From: Portulaca oleracea
Lineage: Eukaryota; Streptophyta; Magnoliopsida; Caryophyllales; Portulacaceae
Direction: 5' to 3'
NCBI GenBank assembly: GCA_029582165.1
Contig: CM055870.1
Coordinates: 18,292,332-18,356,331, forward strand
Length of the DNA: 64,000 bases
Shown here: piece by piece, positions 44,893 to 56,656 of the stretch
How the letters are laid out: each line of letters starts with the position of its first letter
Position numbering within the stretch: the first letter of the stretch is position 1
The notes under the pieces: model-generated
Seen by the model: the letters and a program-made list of their open reading frames with translations, nothing else
Database searches by the model: none
Told to the model about the DNA's origin: nothing
Made by a program: the position numbers and the translations under genes

Positions 44893-46097
44893 ACTATACT
44901 ATACTATTATCTTCTTGTAATGATAAATTATTATAAATATTCAAACTTAAACTAGAGATATGATTGATCTGTACATGTAGTTTAATTAGTCACAATCTCA
45001 ATAGAGAGACACAAATATTAATATTACTGTATTTAAAAAATAAATTTCCAAGTCAAACAGACAAGTTGAATTTGACCTACTAATTTACAAATTTTCTAAG
45101 TTTGGCTTATGATGTTTAGGTAAAAAAATTGTCTTCAATCCCAAAAAAAAACCGGGTGGGTTTAGGTCGGATTATGTCAAAAATTGACAAAACCACCACT
45201 AAACTTTGCTTACATTGTTGTAGTTGCATTGATGACAATGGTACACTTACTTGCACTCAGTTAAATCAGTTCAAATTAATCGGTAAAGAATAAGTTGTTT
45301 GTTTGTGAAACGTGAAGAACAAACGAGGACAAAGTCGTAGGATAAATCTTGGAAGCAAAATGATAAACATCTTGCCGTAATGGTTCTTAACTATCTTACA
45401 TTTTACCTAAATCACCTATAGAGTTAAATATAAGTATATTTAAATCATTATAAATGTATGTTTCATTACTTTGAAGGTTATTACAACTTATAAACAATAT
45501 AAAAATAATTAAATGTTTATTTTTTTCATAAAGATAAAACCATGTATAAAATGTGTATTTTTTTTTTACTATGATTGATAAAATTAGGCTATTATTTATA
45601 TTTTTTGAGATAGTTAATAAATGTTATACTCTTATAGTTGATAAATATATATATATATAATTATTAGCGAAAATATTATTAAAAGTTACAAAAATGTAAA
45701 ATATGAAAAATTCAAGATGATTAGTAACCATCTTGCCACAAGACATGTATCATCGTCCAATCTTGAAAGGTACTTTTTATTAAAATGAATGCTGGTGTTT
45801 TTAGATGGTTTATTTTGTTGTCATGTTATTATGCTCTGCATTGTATGCAACTTGCATTGTAAATTGTTAGGTTGAATGCGTTTTTAACAATCCAAAAAAA
45901 AAAGATTGGTGAAATGTGAAAGTTCAACACGAGTATTGCAATATACGGAAAATTGTGACAACTAATAGTCTAAAAAGAAAGAGAGAAACTAAGAATGGGC
46001 AATGGATGGCTAATTTTGCAAACATGTAGTTGAAAAACAAAAGGCCAAAAAACAGAATTGATCTCGCAACGAAAGCTGAAAGCATCAATCGTATAAT
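44891..46097. other. AT-rich intergenic DNA
   Basis: No coding or RNA gene recognised. The part near 46100 should hold the promoter of the LITAF gene. Confidence 0.5.
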
Positions 46098-46174
46098 TTG
46101 TACGTGAAGACAATCATATTGCTTGGATATCTGCATCGACGTGGTGGTGAATCGGAAAACCAAAGGGAAAGCAA

Positions 46175-46899
46175 ATGGCGGCGAAGGAGGAGAACGCAGC
46201 AGTGGGCGTACCTTATGGCAATCAGGGTCTTCGGTGGGGGCAAGGGAGCATGTACCATGCCTTACCGACATCGGAGGGACACGCCGGAACAGGAGAAGGA
46301 GAAGTTGCCAAGTTCCATGTGGGGTTTAATCCTTATCAAGCTGGGATGATCCCACCGAACGCCATTTTCGACGATCCAAAAGGCATTCCCATCCACCAAA
46401 CCATCTTCAGGGACACCCCTGCTCCCTTCAATTGCGTCTTCTGCGGTAACTCTGGCCTCACCACTATTAGGTCACCTCCCTTCAATATTCATCATTTCGG
46501 ATGCATTATATGTTTGTTGCTTAATGTCTTATATATATGTATTTCCATCTGCTTAATTTATACAGGTCTAAACCTAGTCTCGCAGCGGCTGTTGCTTGCA
46601 TGAGCACCATGGCTATCGGATTTTGTTTCCTCTTGCCTTCCATGGACTATTTGTGGGATAAATATCACTACTGCCCTCATTGTGGTGAGAAGGTTGGTAT
46701 TCATATTCATTTAACCTATATATTCTTCTTTTACTTTGTAATGTTACTAGTGTACAATTTTCAATTTGAAAACATTATTGATGGACATGGTTTGTTCTTT
46801 CCCCCCTCTTAATAGGTTGGAGAGTTTGAGAAATCAGATCCGTTTATTGTAGCTGATCTCCCCAATTGGGTAAAACCAAGTTATGCATTACCCGCCTGA
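46175..46899 (+). CDS. GILP: LITAF-domain membrane-associated protein (GILP-like), three exons
   Basis: Exons 46175-46470, 46566-46692, 46816-46899 with GT-AG introns give 168 residues. The middle and C-terminal parts match the plant GILP/LITAF-domain family: YQAGMIPPNAIFDDPKG (54-70), FRDTPAPFNCVFCGN (78-92), a hydrophobic hairpin region (103-125) and CPHCGEKV (135-142). The two CxxC knuckles (87-90 and 135-138) bind one zinc and hold the hydrophobic segment at the membrane surface. In Arabidopsis the single GILP protein sits at the plasma membrane, binds the cell-death regulator LSD1 and dampens hypersensitive cell death. The N-terminal 45 residues are less conserved and Gly-rich. The donor of intron 2 (GTTGGT) is slightly atypical; an alternative junction changes one or two residues. 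The ATG was chosen because it opens the frame with the conserved part. No defect seen. Confidence 0.9.
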
Positions 46900-47505
46900 A
46901 GCTCTAAATTTGATGCTGATTTCTAGCTTTGTATCTGCTTCCATGAAAACATAGCTCAACGTATGCCAATGGAAGGTGTAAACGTTATGCAAGATGTTTC
47001 TTTCATGTGCTAATATGAATTTCTTCAAATTATTTTTATATTATTATAACCATAATCTTGAAGCCAAATGATGTTACGTAGATCTTATTTGTATTTCTCA
47101 AACCTTATGTATTTGGAAGGTTGAAGATTATTATGAATGGTATTCTAGTCTAGGTGAAATGCGGCTTCTTGTATCCCAACAGTTGAAAACTGGGGTTCAT
47201 CATGATATTTGATTCATCCCAATCATGGATATTAACTAAATGTGGAATAAATGCAAAAAAAATAAAAAATGACTACATCATTAGGAAACTATTATCAGGG
47301 TCTAATTTGGAAGCAACTGTATATGGTCCGTTAATTATGATGGTATCCAAATTCTAAGGCCAATCTGACAAGATGCGTGAATTTTTAGTTTTAATGAGAG
47401 CTTTTGTGTGTGGAGTTTGAATTCACTCCAATCGATTCTACCTTTGAGTTCGTTGGCCAAAACAAATCCATCCTTGTTCATTTGTATATCAAATTTATTG
47501 TTGTG
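46900..47505. other. 3' flank of LITAF gene; no further gene
   Basis: Should hold the 3' UTR (AT-rich, several AATAAA-like words). Nothing else recognised up to the Gypsy LTR. Confidence 0.5.
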
Positions 47506-47510
47506 CCTAG

Positions 47511-48007
47511 TGTGACGGAATTTTCCAGAACCATCTGGAATGTCCCAGAATATTCTAGAAATATTCAGAATATTCCGTATCTTTCATGAAGTCTCTAGAG
47601 TTCTCTAGACTATTCTAGAATTCCCTAGAGTTTTATAGACTACTCATGAATGTCCTAGAATATTCTAGAGTACTCTACACTTATATAGATTATTAGATAC
47701 TTGTATAGAAGGTTCTAGAAGCACAATATGGACCGTAGGTCAAATCAATCTCCACCGTCCATTGAGGAGGTGGAAGTGTGTAAATACCCCCTTGGGGTCT
47801 CATTTGTAACCATCCAACAATTGGAAGCAATACTAGTATTCTCCCAAACACACTCTTCTATCTCTTCTTTGTCTTCAAAGCTTTCTTAGTCTCTCATAGT
47901 CTAAGTTAAGCTTGTGAAAGGCTTAATAGTAAACTTCTAAGAAAAAATCCAGTTAAAGTTTGCTAGCGTCGCACGGGTGGTGTACAAATTAAAGTCATCC
48001 CGTGACA
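47511..48007 (+). repeat. 5' LTR of Gypsy element with heat-shock-element cluster
   Basis: LTR of about 497 bp from TGTGACGGAATTTTCCAG to CATCCCGTGACA, directly followed by a tRNA-Met-like primer site. The U3 part (47523-47720) is a dense series of GAA/TTC units. The TATA-like TAAATACCCCC near 47779 probably marks the promoter. No second LTR of this sequence was seen in the window, so the start rests on the TG and the promoter layout. Confidence 0.8.
47523..47720 (+). promoter_or_regulatory. Heat-shock-element (GAAnnTTC) cluster
   Basis: Perfect three-unit HSEs GAATATTCTAGAA (47548-47560) and GAAGGTTCTAGAA (47708-47720). Two-unit or near matches: TTCCAGAA (47523-47530), GAATATTC (47568-47575), TTCTAGAA (47613-47620) and GAATATTCTAGAG (47658-47670). 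These match the HSF consensus nGAAnnTTCnnGAAn. They lie within about 260 bp upstream of the putative TATA box. Confidence 0.75.
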
Positions 48008-48009
48008 TT

Positions 48010-48022
48010 AGGTATCAAAGCC
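48010..48022 (+). other. Gypsy primer binding site
   Basis: AGGTATCAAAGCC, two bases after the LTR end; a diverged TGGTATCAGAGC complementary to initiator tRNA-Met. Confidence 0.7.
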
Positions 48023-48055
48023 TCGGTTTCGAGAAATTCGGGTGTGGGAGAAGTC

Positions 48056-48118
48056 ATGTCGAGTATAGTCGAGCAAGGCTCCAAGAAGGGCAAGGGGAAT
48101 GAGGAGAGCATGGAGAAC
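48056..48118 (+). pseudogene. Gypsy gag, first codons
   Basis: ATG at 48056 opens MSSIVEQGSKKGKGNEESME, then the frame is cut by the insertion at about 48119. The rest of gag resumes at about 50130. Confidence 0.7.
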
Positions 48119-50128
48119 TGTTCGGTTTGGTTTTAGGGGGGGTTTAGGAACAAGATATTCCTAAGGGTTGTTGTATCCGCAGGGATGAGTTTTTAGGTTA
48201 TTAGGAAATTGGTTTGCGTAAAGGGTTTTTCAAATGCGGAAAACAGTAAATAATTTAAATAAACTAAACTAATATGAATTGAAAGCGATAAAAGCTAAAG
48301 AGAGCATTAAATAAAAGAAGTGAACGAAACTAAATTTGACAAGGAATAAAACTAATCTAAGAATGCTATTAAAAAGCAATAAATAAGAAAGCCATTAAAC
48401 TAAAGCAATAAAACTAAATTCTGATAATGAAATCAGGGAACAAGAAATTATACCCTTGAAGAACTAAACTTCACTTGAACTTTCTTTGAATAAACAAAAA
48501 AAACTGTGAATTGGATTACTAAGAATTCCCAAATCCTCACTTGAAGGAGAATTTGTAAACCCTTAATCGTCCTCCTCACTAAATTATGGATTGTGTTTGG
48601 AATTTTTGTGATTTACACTAATAAGAACTTTTAGTAAATTTTACTTAAACAACTTTAAACAAACTCTAATAAACTTTATGAATTAACTTTAAGCAACCCT
48701 ATGAACTAAATCTAATCTGACTTAAAAATAACACTATCACTAACCCATCATTTGTTCGACTAAACAACAAAACAAAGAAACCAAAATAAATCCTAATACT
48801 ACCTTGCTACTGCCCTGTGATCGAAACAGAGGGAAAGAGAGGAAAGAGAGACGAACATAATCAGAGAAGAATGGTGAGTAACAGAGCATTAAACACCTAA
48901 TCTAACCAAATCAAAATATCTTAATTACAGATTCAATTCTAAAACATTTGAACTCATAAACATTCCCAGAAATTTGAAAATTGCATCTATTAATCAAGAG
49001 CGAAATATCAAAACCCAGAATCAAACTCTTAAGAATTCTATCAACATAAATTTCACAAATCGAAAACTCAATTGTTCAAGAACGAGAACCCAGAAAAGTT
49101 TAACAACAACTGTGAGGACAGAATTCAAAGAAAAGCAATTTAAAAACATAAATCTAAAATCTAAGATTCCGAAAATTCAAATAAAATCTAGAAATGAAAT
49201 TTGCAAAACTAAAATAAACCTAATTCGAACCCTAGAAATCCGATTGGGTTGTCACCCCCCAAATCGTCTTCCGGTTTCACCCCTTTCTTCGATCTTCTTC
49301 TTCTCTTTTTATACTTCGACCTTCAATCTTCGATCTGGACAGTTGGAAGTGTGTTGGAATCACACTTAGGAAAGTGATGATGGAGATGGTGGATCGAGCA
49401 TGTTTCCTGCAAAAAGAAAAGAAAACGAGTGAGGGATATAATAAGAAACTGGGATGAGATAAGATAAGATAAGAGAAGATTGATGATGGTGGATGGATGT
49501 ATGTTGGTGCATGTGAGGTGTTTGAGAGAATATGAGAGAAATGGAGAAAAAGAATGAAAGAGAAAGAAGAGGGAGACGGTGAGAGACAGACGGGACAGAG
49601 AAGAAGAAGAAAGAAAGAATAAAGAAGAGAGAAAGGAAGAGAGAGAAGGAGAGGAAGAGAGAGAAAATGAAATGGGGGAAAATGAAAATGAATTAGGATT
49701 TAGGGGCTGGGTTGTGTCGGTAGAGAAGGAAACCGAAAAACGGGTCCGGGTCAGGCGGGTTGGAGCTGGGTTGATGGGTCAGGATAGGGTTTTGGGCCTC
49801 TGGGCTGAGAGAGGGGGCGAGAGAATGGATGAGGGAGTTGGGTTTCTGGGCTCGTCTGGGCCGAGGGAAATGTGGGCTGAAGAGGGTTTGGGCTAGGGTA
49901 GTTTAGGTTTTATTTATTTTGTTTTCTAACTTTTATTTGTTTTATTATTTTTATTTTATATTAATTAATAATAATAACAAAAAATAGTAAAATTACATAA
50001 AACCTAATAAAATTAATAAATGAGTAAAAACATAATAAAAATCCTAAATTAATTATTAAAGACAAGCAAAAACCCCTTACAAAAGGTATTAATTCGGCTC
50101 CAAACGAGACCGAAAAGAACCCGTAACA
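48119..50128. mobile_element. 2-kb noncoding insertion in Gypsy gag (possible solo LTR)
   Basis: The block separates the two halves of the gag frame. Its ends TGTTCGGTTTGG and CCCGTAACA have TG/CA polarity, and on either strand it looks like a large LTR without protein frames. However, no 5-bp target duplication was found (left AGAAC, right TGTCA), so a solo LTR with damaged ends, a deletion, or another element type remains possible. It includes an AAGAT-type microsatellite (49458-49482) and a purine-rich stretch (49540-49680) that makes a Lys/Glu-rich frame of no significance. Confidence 0.5.
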
Positions 50129-50129
50129 T

Positions 50130-51265
50130 GTCACTCTTGATGAAAGGGTGGCCGAGGTGGAAGACACTATGTCCCACCTAGTGAAGGAAGTCGAAGCCTT
50201 AATGGGAAAGGCCGAAGACACGGAAGAATTCGCTTCTAAGGATGCGATGAAGGAATTCCAGGATGATGTGCAAAGAGCCTTTGATTCTCTCAAGGAGGAG
50301 CTTGTTCATGGGGATGATGCTCTCAAAAGGGAGTTGAAGGATTCCAACAAAGCCCTTAGAAAGGAGTTGTCTGATTGCAAGTGAACAATCGAGTCTCTTT
50401 CCAACAAGGTGGAAGAACTCGAGTTGCAATTGAAGACTTGCATGGCCCTATTGGTTAATGGTGGAGGCGCTCAGGAGATTTTCATCTCCAAGAAGGATAG
50501 CACTCCTCCTCCTCCCTTCTACAAGGGGTCGAGGAATGCATGAGATATTGATGACTTCATTTGGAATGTGGAGGCATACTTTGAGTCCAATGACATACTG
50601 GACGAAAGGAAGAAGTAAAACAATGTTTCCCGCTACTTCAAAGATGTTGCCTTGATATGGTGGCGGCGTAGGTGTGAAGATGCCACCACCGGCACATCTG
50701 ATCCCATCACTACATGGGATCAACTTAATAAGGAGCTTAAGAGGCAATTCTATCTAAAGGATGCCGAATTCGAAGCCCGCACTAGGCTTCGAACCTCCAA
50801 CACAAGGATTGACGTATTCGGGAGTACGTCAAGGAGTTCCAAGAACTCATGCTGGAGATCCCCGACATGAGTGCCAAGGACAAGTTTTTTATGTTCCTTG
50901 AAGGATTGCAACCATGGGCTAAGATGGAGCTGAAGCGACAAGGAGTGAATGATATTGATTCGGCAATTACCGTTGCCGTCACCCTACCCGAACGTAGGCG
51001 AGAGTTATCCAAGGGACCAAATAAGAAGCCAAGTAACAATGGCAAAGGTGGGGGAGATCGAGACAAGTCTCCCAAGAAGGATCGACCCTTCAAAAGCCAT
51101 GACAAGGACAAGGGTAAATGCAAAAAGGATGACGCTCCAAGGAGGTACTCATGTTTCTTATGCAATGGGCCACATCGGGTTGCCGACTGTCCTATGAGGG
51201 GAAAGATTGCCTCACTCGTAGGGAAGAAGAAACGAAGGAAAAGGAGAAGAGGATATCTTCTCTAA
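50130..51265 (+). pseudogene. Gypsy gag, main part
   Basis: Frames: VTLDERVAEVEDTMSHLVKE with a coiled-coil-like Lys/Glu region to a stop at 50382. Then PPFYKGSRN, FKDVALIWWRRRCED and WDQLNKELKRQFYL (the Retrotrans_gag domain, 50508-50760), with stops near 50541 and 50616 and a frameshift near 50815. The last part ends in a CX2CX3HX4C zinc knuckle (CFLCNGPHRVADC, about 51151-51189). It would be the particle protein. Confidence 0.82.
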
Positions 51266-53001
51266 AATTCCTTAGCACCGTCCAAGCTAAGGTCGAGGAA
51301 GGAACCCATGGGCGCATGTACGTAGAGACAAACATCAATGCCAAGCCTCTCCAAGCGTTGTTGGACTCAAGTGCGGATACGGTCTATATGGCCAAGGAGC
51401 TTGCTGATGAGGTAGGCCTCTCCTACACCAAAACCAAGGGTTTTGTCAAGGGAGTAAATGCTGAAAAACTCCCGATCTATGGAGTTGCCAAGGACACACC
51501 CATTTGCATGGGGCAATTGGAAGGTAAGGCTGATATCACTGTCGGTCCCTTAGATGACAAGAAGTTCTACTTGGGAATTGATTTCTTTGTCAAGGCGAAG
51601 GCCTTCCCCATCCCATTCGCCAACGTTATGTGCATCATGGAAGAAAAACAATCGTGTGTCGTCCCGGTAAGGACGGTCATTGATGAAGGAAGGATGTTAT
51701 CCGCCCTTCAACTCTCTAAAGGAGTGAAGAAAATGGAGCCTACCTACTTAGCAACTCTTAAGATGGATGAGGGAAACAAAAAAAAAGCTCAAGTGTCGGA
51801 GACCGTCTAAGTGGTACTTGACGCGTTCAAGGACATGATGCCCGCAGAGTTGCCCAAGAAGCTTCTCCCAAGAAGGGAAGTAGATCATGAGATCGAGTTG
51901 GAGTCGGGGGCTAAACCACCCGCGTTTTCTTCCTACCGTATGGCACCACCAGAGTTGGAGGAACTAAGGAGACAACTCAAGGAGTTGTTGGATGCCGGGT
52001 ACATTCGCCCTTCAAAGTCTTCTTATGGTGCGTTGGTCTTATTCCAAAATAAGCACGATGGGTCACTTCGGCTATGCATCGTTTATAAAGCTCTAAACAA
52101 GGTAACCATCAAGAATAAGTACCATATTCCCCATATTGATGATCTATTCGATCAACTTGGATGAGCAAGGTATTTCACCAAACTTGATTTAAGGAGTGGA
52201 TACTACCAAGTTCGCATAGCCGAAGGAGACGAAGCAAAGACGGCATGCGTGACCCGCTATGGATCCTATGAGTTCCTAGTCATGCCGTTTCGACTCACAA
52301 ATGCCCCAGCCACATTTTGTACCCTCATGAACAAGGTACTTGCTCCATTCCTTGATCACTTTGTGGTGGTTTATCTCGATGACATTGTCATATATAGCAA
52401 GACTATGGAAGATCATGTGGGGCATTTGAGGCAAGTGTTCAAGACACTTCGGGAGAATGAGCTTTACGTCAAGAAGGAGAAGTGTTCCTTTGCTCAAGAA
52501 GAAGTACCATTCTTGGGCCATATTGTGGGGAAGGGCAAGCTCCGCGTGGATCCCGCCAAGATCAAAGCGATCCTTGACTTGGAGCCACCAACCAAGGTCA
52601 CTGAGCTAAGATCATTCCTTGGCTTGGTGAATTACTACCGGCGGTTCATCAAGGGATATTCCGCTATCGCCGCTCCTCTCACCGACTTGCTCAAGAAGGG
52701 AAGATGTTGGGCTTGGAGAGAAGAATGCCAACAAGCCTTTGAAATTTTAAAGAAGGTTGTCACGGAAGAACCTGTTCTAGCACTTCCCGATCTTGGCAAG
52801 CCATTTGAGCTACACACCGATGCTTCTGACTTTGCCATTGGTGGAGTATTGATGCAAGATGGTCATCCCATTGCCTATGAGAGTCGGAAGCTCAATGACA
52901 CCGAAAGGCGGTATATAGTACAAGAGAAGGAGATTACCGCAGTTTTGCATTGCCTTCGAACTTGGAGGCACTACTTGCTCGGGAGTAAGTTCATTATTTA
53001 G
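51240..53001 (+). pseudogene. Gypsy protease-reverse transcriptase-RNase H
   Basis: The protease region around ALLDSSADTVYM (51352-51390) has D-S-S where D-S/T-G is usual. After a stop at 51808, the RT runs from [14 protein letters not shown] through a stop at 52162 to [30 protein letters not shown] and the catalytic [11 protein letters not shown] (about 52367-52400). RNase H starts at about 52800 ([28 protein letters not shown]). The domain order PR-RT-RH before integrase is diagnostic of Gypsy. Stops: 51808, 52162, 52999. Confidence 0.88.
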
Positions 53002-53039
53002 ACACACAACGTTGCAACAAGCTATTTCCAAACCCAAAA

Positions 53040-54440
53040 GAAACTATTTCCCAAGAAAGCTCGATGACAAGACTTCTTAGTGGAGTTTGATTATACAATG
53101 GAGTATAAGCCGAGTCGTGCTAACTTGGTAGCTGACGCTCTAAGTCGCAAAGGAGAGCTTGCCGACATTAGCCAACCTTAAAGCAACCTACGTGATCGAA
53201 TCAAGGAAGGATTGGAGCATGATTCTTTTGCGAAGACCATCACCAACCTGATCAAGGATTGCAAGACAAGGAGATTTTAGGTTGAAGATGGGTTGATTAT
53301 CACTAAGGGTAGGCGAGTCTATGTTTCTTCATATGGTGGCCTTAGGAGGGAAGTCTTGAAGGAATGTCATGACAGCAGGTGGGCTGTACATCCAGGTACG
53401 CACCGCAAACTTGCATTGGTAGGCGATTCCTACTATTTGCCTCAGTTGAAGAATGATGTTGAGGTCTATGTAAAAACGTGTCTTGTATGCCAACAAGACA
53501 AGATTGAGCAAGGACTACCCGCAGGACTCTTCCATCCACTTCCCATTCCTGAGAGACCGTGGGAAAGCACTTCCATGGACTTCATCGTAGGTCTACCCAC
53601 GAGTGAAGGATATAATTGGATCCTTGTGGTGGTGGATTGATATTCGAAGTATGCCACCTTTATTCCTGCCCCAAAGGAATGCACCGCTGAGTAAGCCACC
53701 CAGCTCTTTTTCAAGCATGTTGTGAAGTATTGGGGCTTACCTCGCTCGATCGTGAGTGATCGAGACACTCGCTTTACGGGGCGTTTTTGGACAGAGTTGT
53801 TCAAGCTCCTGGGTTCAGAGCTTAACTTCTCCACCAGCTTTCATCCTCAAAGTGATGGACAAACATAGAGGGTGAATGCACTTTTGGAGTTGTACCTTCG
53901 ACATTTCCTGAATGTCAATAAAAGGGATTGGGTAAAGTTGTTTGACGCAGCCCAATTCTCCTACAACTTGCAAAAGAGTGACTCTACGGGCTAAATTCCA
54001 TTCGAGATTGTCACAGGACAACAACCGTTGATAGCAAGCACCATTGCTATGGGCTATAAGGGTCCAAGTCCACCCGCATTGCAGTTTGCCAAGAATTGGA
54101 ATGACCAACTAGGGGTGGCACGAGCTTACTTGGAAAAGGCTTCCGAGAAGATGAAGAAATAGGCTGATAAGAAGAGGCACCCAAGGGAATTTCAAGTTGG
54201 TGACCTCGTGCTTGTTAAGCTCTACAACCACGCGAGGTTAGAAGGGCGACATCGGGGTCTGCTTCGAAGGTACGAAGGACCATTTCCCATAATCAAAAAG
54301 GTCGAAGCACAGGCTTATAAGGTGGAGTTGCCTCCCAGGATCAAGTACCATCCTGTCTTCCATGTAAGCTTACTTAAACCTTACCACAAAGACCAAGACG
54401 ATCCGAGTATAGGCAGATCTCAACGGGCACCAATGCTACA
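53040..54440 (+). pseudogene. Gypsy integrase with GPY/F end, disabled
   Basis: The end of RNase H (EYKPSRANLVADALSRKGEL) is followed by the integrase zinc region (LKECHDSRWAVHPGTHRKL, then CLVCQQDKIEQ). The core has TSMDFIVGLP and IVSDRDTRFTGRFW, but the position of the third catalytic residue (GQTERVN in relatives) is a stop codon (53866-53868). The chain continues to the GPY/F-like end with YEGPFPIIKKV and KYHPVFHVSLLKPYH (54280-54390). A chromodomain would follow, but sequence identity is lost after APMLHV near 54443. At least nine stops lie between 53040 and 54200. Confidence 0.85.
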
Positions 54441-55926
54441 CGTGGCTGATATCTTGAGTATGAACAATCAGATTTTCAATTGGTTTTAAACACAACACTG
54501 TTGTGGTAAACATACTCAAGATCATAAGTTGAACTAAGGAAGTGTCCTTACTTCATAAATGTGAACATTGGCTAAGTGTAAAAAGGTTACACTAATGTTG
54601 ATTTAAGTAAACAACATAGATGGTTTCTAGAATCAGTATGGTCACTTCCAGTGTCTATACGAAGAGGTTGTTAGTTGGAAGAGTTCCAAGTGAGACTCTT
54701 TTGTAGAATCTACGTATAAGCCTAAGTATATCGCAACTAGAAAAAAAGTTTCCCTGGTGACTGTGTGGATGAAAAAGTTCATCATAAGACTTGGCGACTA
54801 GTGTTGCGCAACGAAAGACGTGAATTCCTTTAGGGCCATTGCTCAAGATGAATAAGATAGGGCACACAAGCTAGTCCACACATGTGTCCCTTGCAAATCA
54901 CATCGTTCGAATGATATTCGAAGTGAGTGACAATAAGATGTGAAAGGTTCTTGTCGATGCAAGCGTCGCGCATTAAACCCCTATAGCATGTTGGGGATAA
55001 AGGGTTATGCATGGCTGCATCGTAATAGGTATGCCAAGGCATAGGTTTTTGATGTATTGGAGAATGCGTATTGATTTACCTCTCATGGAAGAAGAGTTAG
55101 TGAGGTTTAATCGCATTGGTAAATGTGCCTAATTACTTCTCGTGGTTATATTGTTCTCGAGTTTTAAATATATTCATCGATAATATATGTGTTATGTTCA
55201 ATTTCTGGTTTAGAATTGAACGATCTTCCAAAATCATTAGCATGTCCAAAATAGGAAGATCGGATGATGTCTGATCTTATGATGCCCCATTTGGTGAACT
55301 TGGAATTGCTAAGACTAATCGAATGTCGACTAAGTTCCTAATTTGATCATCATGTTAGGACAGTGATACCTGCTATCGATTAGCATAAAGGATTGACATG
55401 ATGATCCAGTTTTGTGATTATATGACATTAGATGTCAAGGTCAACCACATAGGTAAGATGTTGGAGAACACTTACTAAACTGACCCATAGTGGAAGCACT
55501 TTAAGTTTGTGAATGTCATGAGTGGCTCCTACTAAACTCAAGAAAATTCCTCAATCCTGAGTTCTTTACACTTCATGCATGATTCGTTGTAACTTTAGAG
55601 CGCATTCAAAACTTCCTATAACAGGAGGTGATATGGGTGGTCCGGGTTACTTCTGGACATGTGATGATTTGTATTTAAACAAGACGAAATTGTCCTCCCT
55701 CTTTGACGGGTGAGTGTCTCACAAGAAAGTCGACGAGCTTGGACTTGGAAACGTCTGGCCAAACGTAGATGGATCAATAGTTGATCATCCGGTTTGTAAG
55801 TCTAAATCGGAGGTCAAGAAACATTCGGGCTCAATAAGGATGACATTATCTTACCTTATCAGAATGCGAGACATTAAGCGACAAGGGAGTTTTGAAAATT
55901 GAACACTTGTGGGACAAGTGGGAGAT
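54441..55926. other. Noncoding remnant, probably internal 3' part of another LTR element
   Basis: No protein recognised. The junction near 54441 cuts the Gypsy chain. Right after it lie ATCTTGAGTATG and CATACTCAAGAT (about 54452-54463 and 54511-54523), an inverted pair. The right end reads GACAAGTGGGAGAT, a polypurine tract like those of Copia elements, followed by an LTR-like start. Confidence 0.45.
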
Positions 55927-56656
55927 TTTTGGGGATGTCCTGATAATGTTCAATTTAATCCGAGTACTCTAGCCAAGTTAATTCGGTGATTAATGACTTT
56001 CATAAAAGTTCCCTTAATTAATGATCGAATAGGTTTGATCACACCCGGATTAGTTTGTCCGATAAGGTCACACAAGCAATGTGTATGTGGAAAAGGCCTG
56101 GGACAATACGGGATTGAATAAGAGGAAGCGTAGGAGTCGACTTTGGAGAAAACCGGCCACTACGGATAGTGGCTTTGCCACAGTCCGTGGTGAACCCTAG
56201 GTGTGTGTCCCACATCGGTGGAGAACCTCCTCCACCCCTTCTCTCTCGCCTATGTATATGTAACCCATGGGATGCCAAAGAGTTTCTTTCCTTCCCATGA
56301 GGCCCCTTTGGATAATCTCCCTTTGGAGATTTCAGTAAACTGGGAAAACTTTCTTTGAGAAAGCTTCCGGTTTAGGACTACGAGGGTAATTCCTCAAGGT
56401 CCTAGATTAGGAAAGATCAGCCGTATTTGATATGGTCCACATACTCATCCGGTTTCGGTTGGTTCATCGGGAGATCTAACAGCCGGTTTCTCAAGTGTTA
56501 CGTGGACTGCTGTGGAGGTCTCTTATTTTGGAAACTTCCCACTCAGAGTTCGGAGTGGCACGTTCAAGAGTTGAAGAGACACGTTCCAGAGTTGAAGGTC
56601 GGGCGAGGCTTGTCTATTCGAGAGACTGCCAGGTATATAGCTCAAGCATTGCTATC
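55927..56656 (+). repeat. LTR-like segment (probable 3' LTR) with TATA box
   Basis: Starts TTTTTGGGGATGTCCTG right after the polypurine tract; the first TG seems damaged. It contains GTATATGTAACCCATGGG (about 56255-56272) as a possible TATA region and a downstream stretch like an R/U5 leader. Its right end merges into the satellite array near 56657, and no partner LTR was found. Confidence 0.45.

Noticed and set aside
49579..49896. Lys/Glu-rich 105-codon frame
   Set aside because: Purine-rich low-complexity DNA in a noncoding insertion; no recognisable domain.
50384..54162. Uniform C-to-T nonsense signature (RIP-like decay) in the Gypsy pol
   Set aside because: Some stops fall at expected Arg or Trp codons, but others replace Glu, Lys or Gly positions, so a single deamination process does not explain them.
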